A stretch of 64,000 bases of DNA from Odoribacter laneus YIT 12061 (GCF_000243215.1 NZ_JH594596.1:1523444-1587443); one strand, 5' to 3'; shown: positions 54,727 to 63,867, counted from the stretch's first letter. Notes: generated from the sequence alone by a model not told the origin. A program made the numbers and translations.

Positions 54727-55745
54727 TCAAAACGAATAATCATAGAACACCACCTTATATTCATTGGTAAGCGACTCACGTCTTTTTCTCTCAAAATTTT
54801 GTCCCATAGCTATATGGTAACGGGATTCAAAAAATGTCTTTATTTGAGGATCTTTGTTAGGCAAGAAATAATTATTATCTATTAGAGCAATTAAAAATAT
54901 AACTAATTTTTTATATCCGGTTTACCATTTCCATGTACGGATTTCCAATGAAGTTCTGCATCCAGATATTTATTATCAACAAGTTTAGATTCTAAAAGAA
55001 GAAACTTTTCATACATCTTTGTTCTGAAAATCATATTCGGTTCTATTGTCAAAGATACCTGAGGCAAATTTTTCGTTTCTTCCTCCCCATCCTTCATTAC
55101 TTTTTGTTTTTTCTCATCAGACCTTGTTCCTTTAGCGAGGTAGTTATTGACAATTTTATTAAATACAAGACTCAGGTTATATAGAGAGCCAAAGAGGTTT
55201 ATAATATATTTTGATGATTTTCTTCGAAATTTTTCTTGTTTTTCATAAAGTGCAACCAATTTCTTCTGTTCTTCATCATGGGATATCTTTACCTCTTCCC
55301 TTTGTTTCCACAATCGTTCTTCCTCTTGTTGAGTATGTTCCCTAAAGCCTATCGAATCCAATCCCCCTTCGATACTACAAAGCTCTCTCCAATATTTTTG
55401 AACAACTTCTGATTGACATTTTATAGGGGAATCATACTCCCGCACAGCCTCCAAACAAACATCCATCACGTTTATTCCATCTAAACTCTCTTTTGCAGAT
55501 TCATATTGCCGGATATTATCCTTTACTTCTGACTCAATGTTTTCCAATAATAATATATAAGTAGCTTTGTCCTTTTTAAGTACAAGGTCAAGCACCATTT
55601 TCTCAAACACTTTTACATCATGGTATTTATTCCAGAATTCGGTAATTAAACATTGTTCGGCATAACTAACCGTACCATTATTGACAGCATTTGTAAATAT
55701 AGTGTTCAGTTCTCTATATTGAGGGAGAAAATCGGTTATAGGCAT
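54727..55745 (-). pseudogene. Unknown element protein, frameshifted near its C-terminus
   Basis: The frame from ATG 55745 gives 280 residues, mostly charged helices, with stop TAG at 54905-54903. Just before the stop lies a run of six A (minus strand; T6 at 54907-54912). In the -1 frame, the sequence continues LVIFLIALIDNNYFLPNKDP, then QIKTFFESRYH and GQNFERKRRESL, to TGA at 54729-54727, a C-terminus that I recall in full-length proteins of this family. One lost A (seven to six) would explain it; a programmed shift at A-AAA-AAT is the alternative. The family sits in element regulation loci; function unknown. Confidence 0.8.
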
Positions 55746-55750
55746 AAGTT

Positions 55751-57028
55751 TTATCTGTTTTCTTCTTCGTTACGTTCCAACAGCTGAGTTAATTCCTGTT
55801 CTACTTCTTCAATGGAAGGAAGAGTTGATTTTAAATCTTCGGGGACAGCTTTACTTAATTGATAATCACTAATTCCAATGGGTTGATTATAATTTGCTAA
55901 AGCATATTGAGCCACTATCTCATTTTTTCCTCTGCAAAGCAGTAATCCTATCGTTTTATTATCATTTTCACCCCTTAATTTATCATCTACCACATTGATA
56001 TAGAAATTAAGCTGACCTGCGTACTCCGGTTTAAATGGAGTAGCTTTCAGCTCTATCACCACGTATGCATGAAGTTTTATGTTATACAAAATCAAATCAG
56101 CATAAAAGTCAGACTCACCAATCTGAAAATGTTTCTGACGGGCAACAAATGCAAATCCTGTACCCATTTCCAGAAGGTATTTTGTTACATGAGTCACCAG
56201 TTGTTGTTCTATATCCCGCTCGTCGGCACGGTCTTTCATCCCTGCCAAATCAAAAATATAAGGATCTTTCAGCAGGTAATTGGCTAAATCACTCTGCGGC
56301 TCAGGAAGCGTGACCGTAAAATTGTTTACTTTTTTCTCTTTAATCTGACGTTGAAATAAATCGCTCTTAACCTGAATGTCAAGGATATTGCTACTCCAGC
56401 CACATTCAAGTGTTTGCTTCATATACCAATATCTCAACCCTAATTTCAATTTACTATTCATCAAAACCACATGAGCAGCCCAATTTATGGACGCAATGGA
56501 AGAAGTTTTAAACAATTGTTCTAACTGCGCAAGAGGTTCTTGCGTAATTTCTAAAAGTGCGTTCTCCAGATTGTCTATCTCTAAACCATCCACTAAAGAA
56601 TCGCCTGAGTAAATTTGCGCAAGAGGTTCTTGCGTAAATTCAAATTCGTTTAAAAGCCTTACAACAGCAACAACTTTCTCCACGGTCGGACACTCCATTT
56701 CCATATCAGCAGCAACCAACCGTCTCAGAACTTCAATGGGATATTGTTTAGCAAACTGACACATATAAGTCAAATTCCGGGAAGAATACCCTTTTTTATC
56801 AGGATATTTCGCTTTAATGGCATTTGCTGTTTTCGCTATAATTTTACTTCCCCACCTCAATCTGTTTTGATTATATATAATAAAATGCCCCACTTTCCAG
56901 TAATGTAAAAGTAATTGGACATTAGCAGCAGAAACTAATTTTATCTGTGCTTGCTCTATCTCTGCTCCAAGAATATCTACAAATGAATCAAATTCCCGTT
57001 GGTGTATTATATTTCCTATTTTATCCAT
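55751..57028 (-). CDS. DUF1016 (YhcG)-family PDDEXK nuclease
   Basis: 425 residues. The N-terminal helical domain (about 15-110) shows LLLHYWKVGHFIIYNQ and SRNLTYMCQFAKQYP. The C-terminal PDDEXK nuclease-like domain shows the Asp in ESDFYADLILYN and the E-x-K in YVVIELKATPFKPEYAGQL. These proteins are frequent in mobile elements and near restriction systems; no restriction genes are here. Between the domains lies an insertion with two copies of the segment TQEPLAQ, coded by an identical 22-base palindromic DNA repeat. Six bases separate it from the frameshifted gene. Not known whether the nuclease is active. Confidence 0.88.
   Translation of the reverse strand: MDKIGNIIHQREFDSFVDILGAEIEQAQIKLVSAANVQLLLHYWKVGHFIIYNQNRLRWGSKIIAKTANAIKAKYPDKKGYSSRNLTYMCQFAKQYPIEVLRRLVAADMEMECPTVEKVVAVVRLLNEFEFTQEPLAQIYSGDSLVDGLEIDNLENALLEITQEPLAQLEQLFKTSSIASINWAAHVVLMNSKLKLGLRYWYMKQTLECGWSSNILDIQVKSDLFQRQIKEKKVNNFTVTLPEPQSDLANYLLKDPYIFDLAGMKDRADERDIEQQLVTHVTKYLLEMGTGFAFVARQKHFQIGESDFYADLILYNIKLHAYVVIELKATPFKPEYAGQLNFYINVVDDKLRGENDNKTIGLLLCRGKNEIVAQYALANYNQPIGISDYQLSKAVPEDLKSTLPSIEEVEQELTQLLERNEEENR
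56526..56637 (+). repeat. Two 22-bp palindromic repeats inside the DUF1016 gene
   Basis: Identical 22-base copies at 56526-56547 and 56616-56637, spaced exactly 90 bases (30 codons). Each contains the palindrome CGCAAGAGGTTCTTGCG (7-bp stem, loop GGT). Confidence 0.9.
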
Positions 57029-57073
57029 TACTTTTCTTTTAAACTGATTCCGTCACAAAGGTAAACAGAAATA

Positions 57074-58366
57074 TCATAACTGGTTAAATTTACTCATGGC
57101 ATTGGCTTTAATATCATCTGCAATATCAATATAGGGTTTCATCGCTTTGTAATCACTGTGTCCTGTCCATTTCATAACAACATGAGCCGGGATTCCCATA
57201 GACAAGGCATTGCAAATAAAAGTCCTGCGTCCGGCATGAGTACTCAAAAGAGCGTATTTAGGCGTAACTTCATCTATACGTTCATTCCCTTTGTAGTAAG
57301 TTTCCCGTATGGGTTCATCAATTCCTGCCAGTTCACCCAATTCCTTCAGATAATCGTTCATTTTCTGATTGCTGATGACAGGTAAAGCCTTATCACCTCT
57401 GAAATGGACATCTTTATATTTTTCCAGAATAGCCCTGCTATGGTCGTTTAATTCAATGGTAAGGCTATCGGCTGTTTTTACTGTTGTAATCTCAATATGA
57501 TCGGATTTCACATCACTACGCCAGAGGTTATAAGCGTCAGAATATCTCAGACTGGTAAAACAACAAAATAAGAATACGTCACGGACACGTTCCAAATATT
57601 GTTTTGTTGGCGGTATCTGATATTCCCTCAATTTCGTCAACTCTTCCCAAGTAAGGAATATTACTTTTTTCTGCGTATTCTTTAATTTAGGTTTAAAATT
57701 CTCAAAAGTATTATCCTTACAATATCCTTTCTTTATGCACCAACGCAAAAACCATTTAAGAAAACCGATTTGCTTTCCAATGGTCACATTCCTCATACCT
57801 TTTACCTCTCGAAGATAATTCACATAATTCGCTAACTTAGCCTCATCAAAAGCTCCAGGAGAAAGCGCAGGATCAAAAGCCATCAAGTGATTTTTCACAA
57901 CGGACATTTTTTTATAAGTCGATATTGTCCAGTTGTTTTGAATACCGCACTCTTTCACAAATTCATCATAAACCTCTACGAAAGAAGCTGTTTCCTTTCT
58001 ATCCTCTGTCGGTTCTATATTTACATTTTTTTTGTTTTTCTCATTAAAGAATTCCTTTATCTGTTCTGGTGTTGGAATATAACCCTGTACCTCAAACTCT
58101 TTAAAGATTTCCTGAATATCTGTATAATATTTCAATAAATCCGCATTAATTTCGGATGCCGTTTGTTTCAACTTATTGGTACAATTATTCTTTACCCGTT
58201 GTAATTTTTCATTCCACTTGGCTAAATCTATCCGATATCCAGTTGTAAATTCAATCCGGTGACCGGAATAAACAACACGCATTCGAATAGGCACATTCTC
58301 AACAATAAATTTCCCGTCTTTTTTTCGATTCTCTAAACAGAAGATAATATTACGCTTGATATTCAT
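57074..58366 (-). CDS. Tyrosine recombinase (site-specific integrase)
   Basis: 430 residues from ATG 58366 (MNIKRNIIFCLENRK), typical of Bacteroidota integrases. The N-terminal Arm_DNA-binding part is followed by the core-binding SAM-like domain (about 125-225) and the catalytic domain with R274 (TSLRYSDAY), H377-A-G-R380, H403 and Tyr412 (PYIDIADD). All five catalytic residues are intact. It lies 150 bases inside the right attachment site, as usual for the integrase of such elements, and is probably the enzyme that recombines the ssrA 3' end. An earlier start (58405) would include the repeats near 58384. Confidence 0.95.
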   Translation of the reverse strand: MNIKRNIIFCLENRKKDGKFIVENVPIRMRVVYSGHRIEFTTGYRIDLAKWNEKLQRVKNNCTNKLKQTASEINADLLKYYTDIQEIFKEFEVQGYIPTPEQIKEFFNEKNKKNVNIEPTEDRKETASFVEVYDEFVKECGIQNNWTISTYKKMSVVKNHLMAFDPALSPGAFDEAKLANYVNYLREVKGMRNVTIGKQIGFLKWFLRWCIKKGYCKDNTFENFKPKLKNTQKKVIFLTWEELTKLREYQIPPTKQYLERVRDVFLFCCFTSLRYSDAYNLWRSDVKSDHIEITTVKTADSLTIELNDHSRAILEKYKDVHFRGDKALPVISNQKMNDYLKELGELAGIDEPIRETYYKGNERIDEVTPKYALLSTHAGRRTFICNALSMGIPAHVVMKWTGHSDYKAMKPYIDIADDIKANAMSKFNQL

Positions 58367-58383
58367 AGTCTGGGTATAAAAAG

Positions 58384-58404
58384 TTACACCCAAATCTACA
58401 CCCA
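58384..58404 (+). repeat. TTACACCCAA motifs at the right end of the element
   Basis: TTACACCCAA (58384-58393) followed by CTACACCCA (58396-58404), just upstream of the integrase start. The first occurs in both orientations at the left end (44424-44433 and 44456-44465). Candidate arm-type binding sites. Confidence 0.5.
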
Positions 58405-58519
58405 TTTTTTAATATTAACAAAGATATTTTATTTTGCTTAAAAATGAAATTGTAATAAATTGGTTATTAATAGATAATTAGAGCATTTATGATATCACAT
58501 GAACACAAAGGTGAGAGAG

Positions 58520-58532
58520 CCTGCTGCTCCAC
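58520..58532 (+). repeat. Right attachment site of the element (13-bp direct repeat)
   Basis: CCTGCTGCTCCAC, identical to the tmRNA end at 44379-44391. It is followed directly by what looks like the original flank of ssrA. Confidence 0.93.
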
Positions 58533-58539
58533 TTTTAGA

Positions 58540-58569
58540 AAAAAGCTACTGATTTTTCGGTAGCTTTTT
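58540..58569 (+). terminator. Displaced tmRNA terminator
   Basis: A perfect 10-bp hairpin (AAAAAGCTAC and GTAGCTTTTT, 10-base loop) starts seven bases past attR. Before integration it would have stood seven bases after the tmRNA end, so it is the original ssrA terminator. Confidence 0.85.
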
Positions 58570-58602
58570 GTATTCAGTAATGTCAAACTGAATGTCTTGT
58601 TT

Positions 58603-58635
58603 TTTACACAATAGGGCACGTCCCTACTGTGTAAA
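58603..58635. repeat. Hairpin similar to the C1 peptidase terminator, after the GH31 gene
   Basis: A 14-bp stem with one mismatch around the loop CACGT. Its reverse complement differs from 13832-13858 at only a few positions. No T-tract follows on either strand, yet it sits 30 bases past the GH31 stop and may end that transcript. Confidence 0.6.
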
Positions 58636-58667
58636 TTATACAAAATTTGATTTTTTATACCTACAGG

Positions 58668-61208
58668 CTATTCTTTTTCTTCCCATCCTACTGTTTCCAG
58701 AAACCAACGACGGTCTGCTTCGCTCAGTTGTTGCTCTGTAAGGATGTGAGGCAATTGGCGATAATTTTGACGGAATTGTTCAATGAGTGTAGGAAAGCGT
58801 TCCGGGAAATACTCCAAAGCTACACTCGTAGATTCCAGTGTTCCCAAGGCTTCATTCAAGACTATGCCTGCATCCCGGAATTTTAAAGCACTGATAGCTT
58901 TGGATAGCCGCCGGAATTGCCCGATAAGACCGTCGTTTACTTCCGTCCGGGAGGCTGGATAACGAATTTGGACGACTTTTTCCTTCGCACACGATTTTTC
59001 CGGTAAAGGAATTACAAGAGCCAGTTCTTCTCCCAGATATTCGTACGCCACGGTCTGTCCGTTTACGGTAAGCTGTTCCGGAACGACAGAACCGAGGATT
59101 TTTATTTTAAAGGAGCGTTCTGCCGGCATATCCCGGTAATGTCCTTCCCGGGCCCCGATTGTAACCGTTAAATCCGGCCCCGATTGTTCTACAGACAAAG
59201 GAGTATAAGCATACTCCCGGGCATAATGTTTATCGTTTCCATTATCTTCATACATACGGAAAGACCCTTTCTGTCCGGGAAAAACGGTGAGGACGATTTC
59301 TTCATCATTTCTGCTCAGGTTTTCGACGCGATCGTACAAAGGAAGAATAGATCCGGCTTTTATATATACCGGATATTCCGCTAGCCCGAACGAACGTTCC
59401 ACGATTTGCCCGCCTTTCAAAAGCGTGCCTGTAGACCATTCGTACCAATCGCTACCGCCCGGTAACCATACTTCCAGCTTTGCATAACCTTTCTGCATGG
59501 GTTCTACAATCGGAGCGATCAGGAGATTCTCCCCGAACATATATTCCTTTTCAAAACGGTAAGCTTCCTCGGATTCCGGATAATCGTAATACAGAGGCCG
59601 ACACACAGAAAGGCCGTTTTCATAGGTCTCACGAGCCATAGTATAAAGATAAGGTACCAATTGATACCGCAAGAGCACAGCATTCCTCAAGGCCTCAAAA
59701 TACTCGCCTTTAAAATTCCAGATCTCTTTGTTTAACACGGCATTTTTGGTTGAATGGGTGCGAAAGACAGGAGTAAATACACCGTATTGCATCCAACGGG
59801 TAAATAATTCCGGATCCAATTCCTGTTTATCCCCTTTTTTAAACATATGCCCTCCGATATCATGGCTCCAATAACCATATAATACATTCGATGCACAATT
59901 TGTAAAATAAGGCTGGAAAGCCAGAGATTTCCAGGAAATAATAGCATCTCCCGAAAACCCGATCTGATAACGGTGATTTCCGAGTCCGCCCCAACGATGA
60001 TACAATAAAGGACGTGTGTCGCGCATACGTTCCATATCAGAGAAAAAGGCATAATTAATCCACCAGGTATTACTCAAACCCTCCACCTTTTTATCTGTCA
60101 GCCATTGTTGCCAATCCAGCCACCAGAAATCCACCCCTGCTTTCTCCATCGGCCGGAGCACAATATCAAATATGCCTTGCATATATTTTTTGTCAGATAC
60201 GGTCCAGGGAAGAGTCGCCCCGGAAGCGGAATCTATCCCCATCCATTCCGCCATAGCCGGATATTGCTCTTCGTAGGCAGCTACACCCCCGGCCAGATGA
60301 AGGTTTAAAGTCACTTTCAACCCTCTATCTTTCAAATGTCTTAAAAATTTAACCGGGTCCGGAAATAAACGGCGATTCCACGTCCATCCGGTCCAACCGC
60401 CCTTTCCTTTTTCTGTGTAATGCCAGTCCATATCCACGACCAACACGTCCAAAGGAAGTTGGTAATGACGGAAATTATCGATCAACTGCCGGATTTCTTT
60501 ATCCGAATAACTCCAGTAACGCGACCACCAATAGCCGAATGCGTAACGAGGGGGAAGCGGAACCTTACCGGCAAACAGGGTAAAATCTTTCAAGGCTCCT
60601 TTGTAATCATTTCCATAAGCCATAAAATACCAATCCTGTCCCTCTCCAGCCCCTCTTTTCTTGACCCAAGGCCAATCGGAATCATCAAATAGGAAATCAG
60701 CCGAATCATCAATCAATGTCCATCCATCCCTGGCCAAAAGCCCGTCCTCCAACGGCATTTCCTGGTTTTTATAAGTACTATAATTCCCATCATAACCATC
60801 CAATGTCCGGAAAGTTCCTTTCAGGTTATCTTTCTGTTGCATCCCGGGTTTCCAACAAAAAGGCTTTAACCCGTTTACAGCCTTTATCATCAGATTATCG
60901 GAAGTAAACTTACCGCTATGTTTTTTATATTTCACCTCCATTTTAGCCGTTTTTATAAGGACCCACTCTCCTTTATGGCAAACCTTATATTCCGGAACCG
61001 GTAAATTTCTCTGCACAACCACAAAAGAAGGTGCATCCACAAACTGTCCGGAAGGACTCCATTCCATACGAACCACCCCCTCTGCAAGCATTGTAAAGCG
61101 AACGTCCTTTTCCTGATAAACGATAGCATCCCGGGAAGAAGCGGCCTGTGTATAATTTTTTCCTCCGGTAAGAACAGATAATATTAAAAATAAAAAAAGA
61201 TTTTTCAT
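58668..61208 (-). CDS. GH31 alpha-glycosidase, secreted
   Basis: 846 residues from ATG 61208 (MKNLFLFLILSVLTGG); the frame is open to 61292. A signal peptide is followed by an N-terminal beta domain, then the catalytic barrel with VLVVDMDWHYTEKG, the nucleophile Asp in FWWLDWQQWL, and the acid region FSGDAIISW, and C-terminal beta domains with DUF5110-like PGQKGSFRMYEDNG. GH31 enzymes include alpha-glucosidases and alpha-xylosidases; the exact sugar is not predictable. The last 60 residues (IGQFRRLSKAISALK...) form an extra helical tail. It stands alone; a hairpin follows. Confidence 0.92.
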   Translation of the reverse strand: MKNLFLFLILSVLTGGKNYTQAASSRDAIVYQEKDVRFTMLAEGVVRMEWSPSGQFVDAPSFVVVQRNLPVPEYKVCHKGEWVLIKTAKMEVKYKKHSGKFTSDNLMIKAVNGLKPFCWKPGMQQKDNLKGTFRTLDGYDGNYSTYKNQEMPLEDGLLARDGWTLIDDSADFLFDDSDWPWVKKRGAGEGQDWYFMAYGNDYKGALKDFTLFAGKVPLPPRYAFGYWWSRYWSYSDKEIRQLIDNFRHYQLPLDVLVVDMDWHYTEKGKGGWTGWTWNRRLFPDPVKFLRHLKDRGLKVTLNLHLAGGVAAYEEQYPAMAEWMGIDSASGATLPWTVSDKKYMQGIFDIVLRPMEKAGVDFWWLDWQQWLTDKKVEGLSNTWWINYAFFSDMERMRDTRPLLYHRWGGLGNHRYQIGFSGDAIISWKSLAFQPYFTNCASNVLYGYWSHDIGGHMFKKGDKQELDPELFTRWMQYGVFTPVFRTHSTKNAVLNKEIWNFKGEYFEALRNAVLLRYQLVPYLYTMARETYENGLSVCRPLYYDYPESEEAYRFEKEYMFGENLLIAPIVEPMQKGYAKLEVWLPGGSDWYEWSTGTLLKGGQIVERSFGLAEYPVYIKAGSILPLYDRVENLSRNDEEIVLTVFPGQKGSFRMYEDNGNDKHYAREYAYTPLSVEQSGPDLTVTIGAREGHYRDMPAERSFKIKILGSVVPEQLTVNGQTVAYEYLGEELALVIPLPEKSCAKEKVVQIRYPASRTEVNDGLIGQFRRLSKAISALKFRDAGIVLNEALGTLESTSVALEYFPERFPTLIEQFRQNYRQLPHILTEQQLSEADRRWFLETVGWEEKE

Positions 61209-61527
61209 AGTTGAGTTCGTATATCGGTTCGCTCTCCCTCCTTTACCTCTCTCTGTTTTTGTTCTTCTCGTAAAAATAATAATTCTGTACAAAAAAACAA
61301 ACCGTTTACAGCAGAATTCACGCCGACCGAAAAAGAGTCATTTAAATGACTTTTAAGACATTAAAAGACTATATCCCAAGAAAATAATAAGTTTTCAAAT
61401 TCCTCTCTAGACCTATCCGGTATGCCCAAACAATTCCCGGCAAAATTCAAAACTTCCATTTCCGATAACCTCATTTAATTAAAAATTCCTATTACCTTTG
61501 AAAGATTCAATGAATAAAAATGATATC
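61209..61527. other. Divergent intergenic region between GH31 and the phosphoesterase
   Basis: About 320 AT-rich bases. TACCTTTG at 61493-61500 is an exact -7 box for the phosphoesterase gene. I see no open frame or structured RNA. Confidence 0.6.
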
Positions 61528-62598
61528 ATGAAAAACCTGATTTTAATCTGTTTCTTATGCTTTTCCGGAATATCACAGGCACAAATTTATCCGGTCACCC
61601 CGACTCTTGAAAACGAAAATTCCTTTTCGATGATTTTGCTGCCTGATCCTCAATCTTATATTAAATTCGAAGCGAACCAACCTTTGTTTGAGCTTATGAC
61701 CCGTTGGTGCGCTCTTAACCGGAAAAAGTTAGCTATAAAAGCCGTCCTTTGCACAGGGGATCTGGTCGAACAAAATGAATGGCCCGTACCGGATAACAGA
61801 AACGGCGACCAGACAAGTACCCAGCAATGGGAAGCGGCTGCCCGTTCCTTCAACTGTCTGGACAATCGCCTTCCTTATATCATTTGCACCGGAAATCACG
61901 ATTACGGTTACGAGAAAGCGGAGAATCGCCTTTGTCATTTCCCGGAGTATTTCCCGGTAGAAAAAAATGCCTGCTGGAAAGACTGTCTGGTCAGCACCGC
62001 TAAAAATGCTTTTGAACTTCCGACTCTTGAAAACGCTGCTTATGAATTTGATACCGACACCTGGGGTAAAATTTTAGTCATCTCCCTGGAATTTGCCCCC
62101 CGGGAAGAAGCTTTGCACTGGGCTAAGAAATTGGCGGATTCCCCACGTTATAAAGCCCACAAAATCATTGTTCTTACCCATTCTTATCTGGAAATCGACG
62201 GGAGTATTTTTGAAAAAGAAAATTATAAAATGACCCCTGCCAATTACGGCAAAGCGATCTGGGACAAACTGATTTACCCGACTCCCAATATCGATTTGCT
62301 AATTTGCGGACATGCTTGTGAAATTACCGATTTAGAGGGAACTGTAAGTTACCGAGAAGATAGGAACAGTAAGGGAGAATATGTCCCGCAAATGATGTTT
62401 AATGCACAGACCGCCGACAAACAATGGTTCGGAAACGGAGGAGACGGCTGGCTACGGATACTGGAATTCATGCCCGACGGAAAAACCATCAAAGTAAAGA
62501 CTTTTTCCCCTTTGTTTGCCGTATCCCCTACCACAGCCGAATTTGCCTGGCGTACTGCAGCATACGACCAATTCGATATCGTCATAAACAAAAAATAA
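61528..62598 (+). CDS. Secreted calcineurin-like metallophosphoesterase
   Basis: 356 residues from ATG 61528. A signal peptide (about 18 residues, ending GISQA) is followed by a metallophosphoesterase domain: LLPDPQSY (first metal motif, with Gln in place of His), CTGDLVEQNEW, CTGNHDYGY, VLTHSYLEID and CGHACEI. Such proteins cleave phosphomono- or diesters in the periplasm. The promoter box overlaps the longer frame start (61498), so the later ATG is used. It leads a short run of plus-strand genes (VOC, esterase). Confidence 0.88.
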   Translation: MKNLILICFLCFSGISQAQIYPVTPTLENENSFSMILLPDPQSYIKFEANQPLFELMTRWCALNRKKLAIKAVLCTGDLVEQNEWPVPDNRNGDQTSTQQWEAAARSFNCLDNRLPYIICTGNHDYGYEKAENRLCHFPEYFPVEKNACWKDCLVSTAKNAFELPTLENAAYEFDTDTWGKILVISLEFAPREEALHWAKKLADSPRYKAHKIIVLTHSYLEIDGSIFEKENYKMTPANYGKAIWDKLIYPTPNIDLLICGHACEITDLEGTVSYREDRNSKGEYVPQMMFNAQTADKQWFGNGGDGWLRILEFMPDGKTIKVKTFSPLFAVSPTTAEFAWRTAAYDQFDIVINKK

Positions 62599-62630
62599 TC
62601 CGAATTCCCTTTTTAAATCATTGAATAAAA

Positions 62631-63020
62631 ATGAAAATCGAACACATCGCTATTTGGGTTGACGATCTGGAAAAGATGCGGCAATTCTACAGAACTTACT
62701 TCAATGTCAGTTGCGGAGAGAAATACGTCAATCCGAAAAAACAGTACGCTTCCTATTTCCTTTCTTTCGGACCGGGTCAAAGTCGCATAGAATTAATGCA
62801 TCGACCGGATATCGGCGAAAATACCGGAAAAAGAGGTTTTACCAAAGGACTGGCCCATCTCTCTCTTTCTTTGGGCAGTAAAGAAGCCGTAAACCAATTG
62901 ACAGAACGTTTACGCAAAGCAGACTATACAATAGCCAGTGAACCCCGTACCACCGGAGACGGATATTACGAAAGCGCCGTTTTAGACCCCGAAGGTAATT
63001 ATATCGAATTATTGGCATAA
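62631..63020 (+). CDS. VOC-superfamily protein (glyoxalase/dioxygenase fold)
   Basis: 129 residues, one VOC domain pair. Start MKIEHIAIWVDDLEKMRQFY, metal-ligand-like positions His5, Glu50-region in SRIELMHRPD, HLSLSLGS and the closing DPEGNYIELL. The family covers glyoxalase I, fosfomycin resistance and others. No specific function is assigned. It follows the phosphoesterase by 32 bases and precedes the esterase by 19 bases. Confidence 0.9.
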   Translation: MKIEHIAIWVDDLEKMRQFYRTYFNVSCGEKYVNPKKQYASYFLSFGPGQSRIELMHRPDIGENTGKRGFTKGLAHLSLSLGSKEAVNQLTERLRKADYTIASEPRTTGDGYYESAVLDPEGNYIELLA

Positions 63021-63039
63021 ATATTTAAATTAAATATCC

Positions 63040-63867
63040 ATGAAAATCAAATTTTCTTTCCTTGTTCTTTTTCTGTGTACATTATTTTATACTCTTTCTG
63101 CACAAAAGGTCGACACAATTCGCATCCTTTCTCCTTCAATGAAAAAAGAAATTAAAAATGTCATCATACTTCCTCAGGATTATGAAAAAAACAAAAAGCA
63201 AAGTTATCCGGTAGTCTATTTACTACACGGACACGGAGGCAGATACGACAGTTGGATAAAGGAAACCCAACCACGCCTTCCGGAATTAGCGACTGAATGG
63301 GGAATGATTTTTGTCTGTCCCGACGGATCCAACAGTTGGTATTGGGATAGCCCCGTCGATTCCAGCAGCCGCTATGAAACCTATATCAGTCAGGAACTAA
63401 CCGATTATATTGACAAAAACTACCGAAGTATTGCTTCTCCGAAAGGAAGGGCCATTACCGGTTACAGTATGGGCGGTCACGGTGCTCTCTGGCTGGCCTT
63501 CCGTCATCCTGACCTCTATGGAGCAGCCGGTTCCATGAGCGGAGGAGTAGACATTCGTCCTTTCCCCCATAGTTGGCATATGAAAGACTATCTGGGTAGT
63601 TATGAAAAAAATCCGGAAATATGGGAACAACACACTGTGATCAACCAATTGCCATACAAAGCCCCAACGGGTCAACTGGCTTTGATCATCGATTGCGGTT
63701 CCAGTGATTTTTTCTATGAAGTAAACCAGAGATTACATGAAAAACTGCTCTACTATCGGATTCCGCACGATTACATCATCCGGCCCGGTTCGCATACCTT
63801 CAGTTACTGGAAGAATGCTATCGACTACCAATTACTCTATTTCAATAAATACTTTAAATCCTTATAA
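63040..63867 (+). CDS. Secreted alpha/beta-hydrolase esterase (esterase D family)
   Basis: 275 residues with a Sec signal peptide (about 21 residues). The esterase D core shows YPVVYLLHGHGGRYDSW (oxyanion region), the nucleophile in GYSMGGHGALWLAFRHP, Asp in IIDCGSSDFFYE and His in RPGSHTFSYW, the full catalytic triad. Related enzymes are feruloyl or acetyl esterases, S-formylglutathione hydrolases and mycolyltransferase-like proteins. Substrate unknown; export suggests a polysaccharide-linked ester. The remaining 130 bases of the window show no further gene. Confidence 0.9.
   Translation: MKIKFSFLVLFLCTLFYTLSAQKVDTIRILSPSMKKEIKNVIILPQDYEKNKKQSYPVVYLLHGHGGRYDSWIKETQPRLPELATEWGMIFVCPDGSNSWYWDSPVDSSSRYETYISQELTDYIDKNYRSIASPKGRAITGYSMGGHGALWLAFRHPDLYGAAGSMSGGVDIRPFPHSWHMKDYLGSYEKNPEIWEQHTVINQLPYKAPTGQLALIIDCGSSDFFYEVNQRLHEKLLYYRIPHDYIIRPGSHTFSYWKNAIDYQLLYFNKYFKSL

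Larger units (their letters stand above)
44379..58532. mobile_element. Integrated mobilizable element in ssrA, about 14.1 kb
   Basis: Bounded by the 13-bp direct repeats at 44379 and 58520. Content from right to left: tyrosine integrase, DUF1016 nuclease, a broken unknown gene, DUF3853 protein, RepA-like ATPase, primase, oriT-like region, MobV relaxase; then in the other direction a SymE-like cassette; and finally a four-gene AT-rich cargo operon. There is a relaxase but no type IV secretion genes, so it must be mobilized in trans, like the NBU-type elements of Bacteroides. At least three of its genes carry disabling-looking changes, while the integrase, replication and mobilization genes look intact. 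Confidence 0.92.
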
